Origin: Massospora cicadina | Taxonomy: Eukaryota; Entomophthoromycota; Entomophthoromycetes; Entomophthorales; Entomophthoraceae | Assembly: GCA_022478985.1 (NCBI GenBank) | Contig: JAKSZP010006703.1 | Span: 113,653-177,652, forward strand | DNA length: 64,000 bases | Reading direction: 5' to 3' | Shown here: positions 54,599 to 64,000 of the stretch, one piece after another | How the letters are laid out: each line of letters starts with the position of its first letter | Position numbering within the stretch: the first letter of the stretch is position 1 | The notes under the pieces: model-generated | Seen by the model: only the letters and a program-made list of their open reading frames with translations | Told to the model about the DNA's origin: nothing | The model's database searches: none | Program-made: the position numbers and the translations under genes

Positions 54599-56300
54599 AG
54601 GGAGTCAGATAAAATTCCATGGCCACAAATTAAACCAAAAATGAATCAAGCACTTGGAAGGGAAGGGCAAAGCTACTTTTAAGACGAGTTTTACAAGATT
54701 TATGAGAGATGTACAGGTGTTCTTAGGCTTAGTAGATAACTATTGACAATTCATGACAAACTTCACGGAAATTAATAGTTCGCTTACAACCTCTGACAAA
54801 GGAGCACAGAAAATTTGGAAACAAGAGCAACAAGATGTTTTCAACCAACCTAAGAAGAAATTGTTGGGAGACCAAAATACTTAACACTTAGCTTTGTGAA
54901 GACAATATACATTCACACCAACGCTAAAAACGTGGTTATGATCTCCTTCTTAACTCAGTTTGATGAAGTTGTGTATTTCCCATAAGCTATGTTTAAAGTG
55001 GCTTTATAAGGGGCAAACGCAAAACACTATTACAGAGAGTGAATGAATTAGTTGTGATCAGAGAATTATTTCACATCTGACCTTACTTTTAAAGCATATA
55101 AATAGTGATAATCATGGATAACGCTTCATTGAGATGGTTAACAAGAAAAAAAACCTAGATGAAAGTATTAAAAGGTGAGCCATTCATCTGAAAGGTTATA
55201 ACTTTATGATCCTGCACAAAGATGGAGATAATCTTGAGCACGGATTTATTGTTGCAATTACTTAATTTTCAATTGCAAGAGCATTAAAGTGATAGTATTT
55301 ATTTCATTATTATAAAGACAAAGGACAAATGGCAGAAGAAGACGATTCAATAAAGAATAGACTTAAAAGTTTGTTTATAGTAACAAGGCTCTGAGAAAAC
55401 CATCAGGAAAAGTTAGGACAAATAGATAGAGCTCTTTTTGAAGCTGAGAAAAAAGTGACAATAACTATGTAAAGACACTGTCAAGCAGGCCACGGAAGGC
55501 TACAGAAGACATACCAGCATAGAAAGGAGATATTCTACTTAAAGGCAAGTTGATTATCATTCAGAATCTAGAGCTTTGTGTTGAATGCGCCAAAAACAAG
55601 CCACTACTCAAAGAAGTTCAAGTTTTAACCTGTCCCTCAAAGTGCACCCTTTAACAACGTCTTATTGAATTTGTAGGACCATTTGCAATGTCATCTAATG
55701 AGAATTAGTTCATTACTAATTTAATAGATCACCTCATCAATTGATATAAGAACTTCAGTTAAGTCCTTTACCTCTAGAGTTTTTGCAAGATTCTTGTAAA
55801 CCAGGTTATATTTACCACTAATACCTTAGATACTTCTTTCCACAAAAAACTGAACTTATTATATGTTTTGTGAGAAACCTTGATAGTCTTAGTGTATGTC
55901 AAGCACGAAGTTACAATGCCATGCATACCATTGAGAAATAGAAGCGTAAAAAAAGTAACGGAACCCATTCCAACCTTAAAAGAACTTAAAGTCAACCCTA
56001 GTTCAAACTTGCAACTTTTTGCCTTTTTCCCTTTTTGCTTACCAGTTGAGCTACAATAGGACTAAAGGTAGTTTACATTTAAAGCGCTATGTGGAAAAAA
56101 TACTATTACCAAGCTTGTTAGACCCAGTGATGGATGTAGATATAGAGAATTACCCCCTGGAAAGATACCAAGAAGTTACAGTGGATTAGCTCGTAAAGAT
56201 ACAGCGAAATAGCAGCTTAGAAATTATGATGTCACTTAAAAATAGTACCTAAGAGAGTGGCCATAAAAAAGGTACCTATATTTGAGGTGGGATAGAATGT
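54599..56300 (+). pseudogene. RT end, RNase H and integrase of element C
   Basis: The plus strand reads QVFLGLVDNY at about 54,715 and FVKTIYIHTNAKNVVMISFL at about 54,895 (RNase H start). CVECAKNKPLLKEV at about 55,580 is the integrase zinc module. RLIEFVGPFAMSS and NLIDHLIN at about 55,660-55,745 are the first-Asp region of the integrase core. Later motifs are lost. Many stops. Confidence 0.65.
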
Positions 56301-56514
56301 GATGCTCTATCATATGCGCGGAGGGCAACCTGAGAAGTTACAGGTCTTCTGAATTGGAACTGCAACTGTTGTCATAATAAGAAAGACTAAATATTTCATC
56401 AAGGAAAATACAAACCATATCATATATATCCAAGTCCACACATGACACATAAACTTTTCCCTAGGACTTGTCTTTGAGAGGGTAATTTTAAGAAAACTCA
56501 ACTAAAGGGGTTGG

Positions 56515-57088
56515 TTTTTTTTTCTTTTCTAAAACCCCCTAAAAAACCTCTATCTTATTAAAAATATTAATATGAATATATGTATAGATCCTATAGTCAT
56601 TTTGGGCACCAAGAAAAAAGTCCCCATAGCATAGCTAGTGATCAAATAATAATGAGATTTATAAGCTCATTTTATAGGCTTCAAGTGTCTACAATTCCTG
56701 ATAATTCAGGCTCTTATACCCCCCTGATCAACGCTATAATTTGACATCTGGTAACAATGCTATCAGAAGATGCACCATTATAATACCAGTCAAAAAGAGT
56801 ATTTTCCATTTATCAAAAATTACGCTCTGGGAAACACCCTTTTATTACCCTTGGGTTCTTTCACCAATGAAAGCCAATTAACATCCCCATGTAGAGAGGG
56901 TCTTCACATTTTAACAACTCTTTGACTTATAGGCATATTACCAAATTAGATAGCCAACTAATTTCAAAGAAATATTAATTGAGAAAAATAAAGTAAAAAG
57001 CAGTGTCAAGAGCTACTGGAGCCATAGGAAACCAAATAAAGCTCTAAACACGCAACTAGTAGCTTTAGATAAACACAAACTTCTGTCA
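56515..57088 (+). repeat. 3' LTR of element C (start approximate)
   Basis: Aligns with 48,200-48,761 and ends TTCTGTCA at 57,088. It is preceded by AACTAAAGGGG, a purine-rich tract in the polypurine position. Elements here are diverged enough that small gaps are frequent. Confidence 0.6.
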
Positions 57089-57620
57089 GACAACTAACGT
57101 GACAAGGAAAGACTTGTCTTCCATGGGGAATTTCAATACTTATAATCTGATCCAGAGTCCGCAAGGCAACGCCGTTCTGATGATACATGAATAAGAGCCA
57201 AGTGGAGATAAGTGTGGAAAGTATTTGTCTATGAATACCATCCCCATCCGACCAACAAGAATATTGCTGGAAGTAATCTTGACTCCAATTTATATATGGG
57301 GTCAAACTTCCAGGGTAAATGGTAGGGGTTTGTTCCGCCATTTGTGCTTTTCATTCTAATGACTTTTGACTCAGTTGGATACACACTTGATAACGTGCGG
57401 CAACAATGGTATTGTCAGGTTTGATCTCAGTGTTTGATTTCAAGTAGAGTCTACTGAATCTTTGTTCCCATTTCCCCCATGGTAAGAGTGAATTAGAATA
57501 AGTGACATGTTTATCTGCCCCCTTGGTTTACCTTTGGGCTGTACTCACAAAACCTTTGAGAATTTATTTGATACTGAGGTTACAATTACTTCGTCAGGTT
57601 TAATACCAACAGTGTCTCCC
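57089..57620 (-). repeat. Direct repeat copy 1, LTR candidate of element D2
   Basis: Matches 63,497-64,000 over at least 500 bp in the same orientation. Shared blocks include GAAAGACTTG, GTTCTGATGATA.GTGAATAAGA, ATATGGGGTC.AACT.CCAGGG, and ACTTGATAA..T.CGGCAACAAT. It starts exactly where element C ends, so element C may have inserted at or in it. A minus-strand frame at 57,341-57,006 may be chance. Confidence 0.55.
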
Positions 57621-59400
57621 TTAGATGCAACTAACAAATTGTTACTTTCACTCTATTTATAAGTTTGTCAGATTAAGCTGAGCGTTTAGTTGTTCCATTC
57701 AGTTTGAGATCCTCAGCAGTTGTTTTGCTGAATGGGGCATCTTGAAAAACTTGAAGTGTATGAATCCTGAGGTTCTCTATGCTGAGAGAGGCAATAACTG
57801 AAAGACCAATGTGACGGCCAACATCATCTCTGATACAAATGAGTGTGGACCAATCATTGGTTGGGGTTGTTCCTTGGGGATCTCCAAAATAGTTGAAAAT
57901 TTTAAATTGTTCAAAGAATTTTGGCGGAATTAAAGGTTTATTAAGGAATATAGAAAATAACCCAGCACTCTACCATGAGCAGAGTACTGGTTTCTTATAG
58001 TTGAAGGGAAGTAATGGGCAGGGACTGGTTTACATTTCTTACAATCGGACTTGTGAATAATCATAAAACTCCAGGACCTTTGCGTCATGCCTCAGCTTGT
58101 ACATCTTGGGATGCCTCAATTTGCGTTTCCTGTTACCATTTTTTTTGCTTCTGTTGGGGTTCCAATATGCTAGAATATCTCGCAATTTTCCCAACAAAAT
58201 TTACTTTCCCTTTAGAGCGATTATTGCTAGATCAATTTCTAGGCTGACGATCCTGTCAGAACTTTAGTCATAATCCATCCAATCATGCTCAGATTTTATC
58301 AAAGATTGTTATAAATCTTCATGACATAGGATTAAGCTGAATCAAACTTCTCGGTGAAATTCTCTCCTTCCACTTTTTGACTATTTTGCAAAATCAAGGT
58401 GAGGGGCATTGACAGAAACCCACCACTTATTGAGGGTGTGCCATAAATTTGCTAATTTTTCCAACAAAAGGCTTGAGGATGTTACCCCGTCTTTTATTGA
58501 AAGGAGGAATCAACTGATTCAATTTTATGGGTGCATCCAGGATACTTAAATTACCCTTTTCTAAAAAAACAGAAACTAATCTCCATATGATGCTAATACA
58601 AGAGCATTGTTTTGTGAGGTAAGGGCAGCTTTATGGATGCAAGGGTCTAAGGTTTAATTTCAGAAGGTGTCAGGGCTGTGAGATTTCATGCATGGAACTC
58701 AGTGATCAAATTCTGACAACTTATACAATCATGAGCTGGAATCCAACCGTTGACATAGGCGGGGTACCCTTTCCACACTACCAAGTATTAAATTCCCCGT
58801 TTAATTTTCCTTGAACCTAAGGTTTCCTCCACCTCAAATTCTGGCATTTCCTCTACCAATAAGAAATCAAATCTGTAGGTTATTCTCCTTTGAATGGTGA
58901 CAGCGCTGATACTTGGAAAGATTTATGGATCTTCCAATGTGTGGACAAATCCACATAAAAGACCCGTTGTTTAAGACTTTGCTGATTGGTAGGTGTTTTT
59001 CTCTTTTTGCAGGCCAGCTTGCAGCAGGGTAACTTGAGATTAAGATTTTTGTGTCCACCATCATCAGGTCGCCCAACTGATATTCGGGAGCTGCTCTCCA
59101 ATTTCAGTTGGTGTAACGCTTGACAACCTTGGAGGCTTTCATTGATTGCCTCAGACTTGCTGGTGTAATTTCTGGATGTGTGTTGCAAAGCTATCTGCCA
59201 AGGGAATATTTTTGTGATTTTGGGGCCCAGTTGTAATTGCTGGGTTGTAGCCTAAGTTGGCATACAACAGCGAATTCCAGTAGAGGCGTGCAGGGAATTA
59301 TAGCATGAGAACTGGGCTAAGGACAGGTCTCCAGTCCAGGTATCCTGAGCGGCAGAGGCGTAGCACAAGATATATAGCTCTAGGGACTGGTTAATTTACT
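57621..59400 (-). pseudogene. 3' region of element D2, mostly unassigned
   Basis: Downstream of integrase on the minus strand. Frame 59,188-58,880 (about 102 codons, Ser/Lys-rich, LQGCQALHQLKLESSSRI) may be the integrase C-terminus. From 58,850 to 57,620 I see no motif. Confidence 0.4.
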
Positions 59401-62400
59401 CAGTTTGTCCATCAAACTGTGGGTGATGAGCTGATGATTGGCAAGGTTTTTATGAAATTTCCCCCACAGGGCCTCCTATAATTTTGATGTAGACTTTGGT
59501 CTCCTATTACAAAATTTTTTTTGGTATCCCAAACAAGGTGAAGACATGGGTCACAAGTAAGTGGGCCATTTCTTACGCCATTGTTGTAATTGATCATGGG
59601 ATGAACAAGCCATATTTAGTGAACTTTCCACAACTAACATGATTGCATTAAATCATTTTGAAGTGAGTAGACTGACTATGAAGTCAACTGATACCAATGT
59701 CCCTGTTCCCGCTGTTTGTTGCAGTAGATGTAGGAGCCCTTTTTGCCCAGTTCTGTCAGACTTGGATCACACATAGGTCAGGCATCATCCTATTCAAGCT
59801 GTCTTATCTATTGCAAATCTATTTCATTCATATGTTCTCTTTTTTAGGTTAATAGCCTTCTTTCCTCCAGGGTGTCTCATTGTAAGAGGGATATGATGCT
59901 CCTTTATGACTCAGGGCCGTAAGCTTTCAGGCACCATGTGCAATCCCAATAGTAGATCACACTATCATTTTTTGAGTACCAACTTGAGGGGTATTCCCAA
60001 CTGTATTTGGTCCCGGAGTGCTTGTCCTTTGTTAGAGTCTGCTTGCGCATCCAGTACTGCGTCCAAGATGCACCCATCAGAGCTACTCGGTGGGCTTGGC
60101 TTGGGAAGATTTTGACACAAGGGCCCTATGACATTGTCAGGGGGCTCAAGTGTGGTCATTGGGGTGAGATTGAGGGTGTTGCAGGGAGCGCGATGGCATC
60201 AATGGTTGCTGTTTCTTCTGGTAGCTCAGACACTACTTGCTTTGGGGGGAGAATAAATGTGACTAATTAGACCCTTCCACAGGGGCATCCTCAATTTCCA
60301 TGCTTCTGTTCACTATATCCGGCAATATGTGCATAAAACCTTCTATGTAATTATATTTGAAGTTGAAGCTGAGCAGGTCTCGGTAGGTTCTGGCTTGTCT
60401 GTGTGCCAACTTCTGCGGCTTGGGATAGTAGATGTGTTTTGTGAGCCATGCATACCGCCAAGATGTACTTTCCTCCATGTAACAAATGCTGCCAGTTAAT
60501 CATCGCCCATGCTACTGCAGCCAGCTAGTTTATCATAAATTGCACATGACCATTAAGCGACCATATATTCCTATAGAAGTATGACACTGTGTGTTTGCGG
60601 CTGTTTTGCTCCTGTAGCAATACTACCCCCAAAACCATGCTGGAGGCATCACAAGATACAATAATGGTCGATTTTTATTGGTGTGTCATAGAACTGGAGC
60701 TGAATTAAAATCCTATTTAACGGATTCAAAGCCTGTTGTCATTCCACCGTCTATATGAGTGGCACGGCTTTTTCTGTCAGTGGATGAAGGAGAACGGCAA
60801 GTTCTGAAATTAATGGTAAGAATTTCTTTGGGAAAGTGATAAATCCCAGAAAGCTGCAGATCTGCTTCTGTTTAGTAGCGTTGCCCATGTCTATATCACT
60901 TCCAGTTTGGAGGGTTCAATATCATGCCCATCTTTAAGCAACATGTTCCCCAGAAACTGCACCTCATGTTTGAAAAATTTGCATTTTGATGGCTTTGTGT
61001 GCAGACCTGTACGTTGCAAGGTGGCCACAACTGCCATCAAGTCTTTCTAATGTTGCTCTGGAATAGGGGAGTGAACCAGAATGTCATTGATATATGCACT
61101 GCGCTTGTATTTTGGAGGTCGCTAAGACTTAGTAAATAACCCACCAGAAGACAGAGTGATCGTTTTTCAACCAGAATAGTATAGCCCTGAACTGATATAT
61201 GTCATGGAGAGTGCATAATACCGTCAGCTACTCTTATCCCTACTTTACTTGTACTTGATGGATGGCGTTGACTAAATCCAATTATAAATTTTTTTAATTT
61301 TCCAATTTCTTGTGAGATTGCTGCCTCCAGTGTGAGGTGATATGGGTCCAGTACCGTAACATTTGTTAAGTGGCTTAATCCACATAAAGTAACAAAGTTT
61401 TTTCAGGTTCTTGGGCAAACACAACATGGGATGACACCAGCAAGGATTTCTTTATTAGCCATCATTTGGCCAACATTTTATGGATCCAAATCTTTAATGT
61501 CTGTTCCTTGGCAGCTGTATATTGGTATAGTGGAGATTTTTTTAATAAGATCAACTATTAGGCAAAGATGTTGTCCAACATGTAGTGGTGTAGCAATTGG
61601 TTCATTTTGTCCACGTCAAATATTTCTTTTTTATGCTTCCAATATTGAGGGCATTATGGGGATGTCAGTGGCTGAACTTAGAAAGGATTATCCCACTGTG
61701 GCCGTCAGGGCGTTTCCATTTGTCAATTGTGGTGTCAGGGAAATTTTGCCAGAGTGGTAGTATGTCAAGAAAGTAAGCATTTTTTGTTCAAAGCTAATTG
61801 TAACTGCATGCAGTGCCACATTTACCCCCAGGATCATGGGATAAAGTAGGTCTGGAATTGCAGTGAAGTTGGCATGTAACTGGTGCCGTGGGCTGAGAAG
61901 TGTAGTGGCTTGCATAGATGCAGGGTGACCATTGGTACCTTAGACGCTATCATAATGGGCGCCCCATAGTGAACGCCAATTCGAATGCCTGCGCCATTTT
62001 GATGTCAATAAGGTTTCCTGACGCGCTCATATCTATTATTGGTTCATCACAGCCCTTCTGGAGCCACTGTAATGTCCACGGTAAATAAGAAATGTGCATG
62101 ATTGAATATTGAAGCTGGTTAAAGCGCATACTCCAGTCGTGGTTGCATTGTGGAACAATATTTTGATTGGTTAAGAAAATAAATAGCCATTCCTACCACC
62201 TGAGCATATGAGAGCGGGGCTGACAAGGGATCTGAAGCATCTGTCAGGGGATGTACATGGATAAGGTCCTCAATGATGGGATTACCTCGGCAATGCTCTT
62301 TGAGTTGCTCCATTGTTTGCATCTGGTAGAGGCAGTGCAGGGCCCTTTGGATCTAATGGTATGAATACGGTGCTTGGGGCTCTGTCTGCTACATTCTCAC

Positions 62401-62500
62401 CCAGGTTCATTAGTCTGAATGGTTTGACCTAACTTGCCAAAATATTATAGCCTCCAGCTTTGAGGTGAATGATCCCTGTGATAAGGAGGAGGGCTGGTCA
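59401..62500 (-). pseudogene. pol of element D2: protease, RT, RNase H, integrase
   Basis: Minus strand, read downwards. Protease loop CDEPIIDMSASGNLID (about 62,060-62,010). RT: YINDILVHSPIPEQH at about 61,095-61,050, with YIND where YVDD is usual, then LHTKPSKCKFFKHEVQFLGN. RNase H: IIVSCDASSMVLGVVLLQEQ at about 60,660-60,600, later WAMINWQHLLHGGKYILAV. Integrase: HLLVTHVFTLFGIPKKIL (about 59,560) and NLANHQLITHSLMDKLSKL (about 59,440). Many stops. The layout is Ty3-type, but the sequence is unlike elements A and B in the integrase, so it is a different family. Confidence 0.75.
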
Positions 62501-63440
62501 TGTTGGGTAATATCGGAGTAGTGTGCTTCTTATCCCTGAACCATTAAGATGACTTACAGGGCGAGGGTCAATACCCCCTGGCGCATCAGAGGAGACATCT
62601 TGCTGATCTTTTTCACTGATATGATGTCAGGTACACTTCCCAATACTAGACCTTATTCCATATCCTGTTCATTACCTACTTTTCCCTCCTTGTTGAATAT
62701 CAAGAGTATCCAATTCTGGGGAGAACGAGGTTGGTTTAGTATACAGGAGTGCAGCTTCACAGTGACTAATTTCTTGGGAGGTCGTATCCCAGGGTGGGCC
62801 TCAATTTACTGGGCTAGTTTGTATGCCCCCTCCAGAGTTTAAAGTCCATTGTACCATGCCATGTGTGATCCCACTCCTTGATTGAGAGAGGCATGGAACG
62901 CAACAATAACAATATCCACTGGTAGTTGGAGAGACTCCGCAAGTTGATGGAACTCCTTGATATGGCTTACCAGTTTTGTGGCCATTCCCCGTTACTGAAA
63001 TGGTTGGTACAGGAGTCAAAGCTTTGATGCTGGTGTGGCCACCATGGACAAAACAATCATAAATATTGAAGGAGGCAACTCTCCAGGTACGAATCCTGGT
63101 ACAAGAGGGTGCAGGCCCAGGTTTTGGTTTTACAATACAAGGCGTCCAATAGTGCCAAGGATCGTTGGTCGTCTGAAGACTCAGTGGTTTCATTTAAAGT
63201 TGCTTTCAATTTGAGCTCCGCCAGAACTCCCAATACCTGGCGAGCCAATTTATAAGAGGAATATGAAGCGGACCCTATCACCATTACGTTGCTGCTTAAC
63301 CACTGGAGGGGTAATCAAATGCGCTGTTCATATGAGAAGTACTTGCTTGATGGCATTGATAACGCCAACAATGAAAAGAAGGTCATATGGGCGTGCATAA
63401 GTCCATATATGCTCTATTTAGCTGTCAAAGAGGCCTAGTT
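62501..63440 (-). pseudogene. gag: gag of element D2
   Basis: The minus strand at about 62,960-62,760 reads FHQLAESLQLPVDIVIVAFH, then LNQGVGSHMAWYNGL and TLEGAYKLAQ, the typical end of the retrotransposon gag domain (F..LA..L, then L..AY.LA). Upstream, at about 63,280-63,060, is a Lys/Leu-rich stretch (QVLGVLAELKLKATLNETTE). Order relative to protease and RT fits. Confidence 0.65.
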
Positions 63441-63460
63441 CAGCAGGCCCTGGTCCAATG
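63441..63460 (-). promoter_or_regulatory. Possible primer-binding site of element D2
   Basis: The minus strand reads TTGGACCAGGGCCTGC next to a plus-strand TGACATGATAGC, which would be an LTR ending in CA on the minus strand. Position between the direct repeat and gag is right, but the sequence differs from the TGGTGC sites of elements A and B. Weak call. Confidence 0.3.
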
Positions 63461-64000
63461 ACATGATAGCAGTGTTGATTGGCTGGGTTATCTAAGATAA
63501 CTGACGTTCAAAAGAAAGACTTGGCTTCCATTGAAGGTCTTAAATGCTCATGATAGAATTCAGAGTTCACAATGCATTGCTGTTCTGATGATAGGTGAAT
63601 AAGACCCATGCAGGGATTAGTGCAGAAAGTATTGGTCTATAACATTATTACTGCTCTGAACAACAAGCTGATTGCTGAAAATAATCTTGATCATGCTTCA
63701 AATATGGGGTCGAACTGCCAGGGTTGGCGGAAGGGTATTGCTTCGCCCATTTGTGTTTTTCTCTTGGGTAGAAATTCTAACTTAGTTGGATATTCACTTG
63801 ATAATATACGGCAACAATAATATTGTTAGGTTTGATCCCAGCCATTTTGCTTCATGTAGCATCTGCTGAATCTTTGTTCCTTATTCCTTCATGATCAGAG
63901 CAAATTGGATTAAGTGTCAGGTCAATCCGCCCTCTTTGATTTACTTTTGGGCCATAGTCCTAATACTTTTGAGATCATACCTGGTAATGAGTTGAATCAA
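63461..64000 (-). repeat. Direct repeat copy 2, candidate 5' LTR of element D2 (runs off the window)
   Basis: Second copy of the repeat at 57,089-57,620, 6.4 kb away. It lies upstream of gag on the minus strand, as a 5' LTR should. The window ends inside it, so its full length and far end are unknown. Its minus-strand translation resembles that of copy 1 (PGSSTPYLKHDQDYFQQ against PGSLTPYINWSQDYFQQ). A coding origin is therefore also possible. Confidence 0.5.

Larger units (their letters stand above)
48200..57088 (+). mobile_element. Element C: plus-strand Ty3-type retrotransposon, heavily decayed
   Basis: Diverged direct repeats at about 48,200-48,761 and 56,515-57,088 flank plus-strand gag, RT, RNase H and integrase remnants. 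Shared LTR landmarks are AACCCC, ATCCTATAGT, GTCAAAAAGAGTAT, TACCCTTGGGTTCT and a CAACTAGTA.CTTTAGA block near the end. LTR starts are fuzzy and I found no target duplication. It was invaded by a small direct-repeat unit (49,914-51,180) and by retroposon G (53,537-54,582). Confidence 0.65.

Noticed and set aside
1..64000. CRISPR arrays, bacterial operons, ribosome-binding sites or rRNA
   Set aside because: None seen. Element types, AATAAA tails and TA/5-bp target duplications are eukaryotic, and tandem repeats found are coding or simple repeats.

Overview
This window is a repeat-dense stretch of a large eukaryotic genome. It holds no rRNA or standard tRNA gene, and I could not recognise a working host gene. 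Almost all that can be read is nested, decayed transposable elements: Ty3-type LTR retrotransposons on both strands, one LINE, a family of short ORF1-only retroposons that I call half-LINEs, one tRNA-headed SINE and one mariner transposon. The mariner transposase (D,D34D) and a short collagen-like Gly-X-Y remnant point towards an animal. The LINE, with a CCHC ORF1 and a zinc-binding tail after the reverse transcriptase, also fits large-genome early-diverging fungi or protists. I leave the lineage open.

Layout. 1-1,632: decayed minus-strand LTR element (gag side, primer site, LTR end). 1,633-15,167: element A, a plus-strand Ty3 element with 830/828-bp LTRs and a GAGCA target duplication. It carries gag, protease, RT, RNase H and integrase, then an antisense reading frame with codon-phased repeats, and it was itself hit by half-LINE-A (8,852-10,745) and a mariner (10,898-12,211). 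15,173-16,938 and 24,696-24,760: LTR, RT end, RNase H and integrase of an older Ty3, split by element B, a minus-strand Ty3 (16,939-24,695) with its own LTR pair. 25,660-26,010: another integrase scrap. 26,814-28,749: half-LINE-B. About 29,073-31,036: half-LINE-C (minus). About 32,150-37,410: LINE-D (minus). 39,626-41,520: half-LINE-E (minus). 42,464-42,612: collagen-like remnant. 44,361-44,652: SINE-H. 45,120-45,625: GC-rich unit. 46,172-48,108: half-LINE-F. About 48,200-57,088: plus-strand Ty3 element C, broken by a small direct-repeat unit (49,914-51,180) and by retroposon G (53,537-54,582), which has an intact 243-residue ORF. 57,089-64,000: minus-strand Ty3 element D2 between two diverged direct repeats.

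How the parts relate. Five half-LINEs, LINE-D and SINE-H all end in variants of one tail (core CCCCTGGTTGGCGTACCTC, then AATAAA). The half-LINE proteins share the layout of LINE-D ORF1: a [YL]FD.GF motif, a GL-containing globular segment and a CX2CX4HX4C knuckle. The simplest reading is one autonomous LINE mobilising ORF1-only derivatives and a SINE through a shared 3' tail. Most of these copies have clear 10-16 bp target duplications, as expected of target-primed reverse transcription. This network, the ORF-bearing retroposon G, and the antisense repeat gene inside element A are the items most worth following up.
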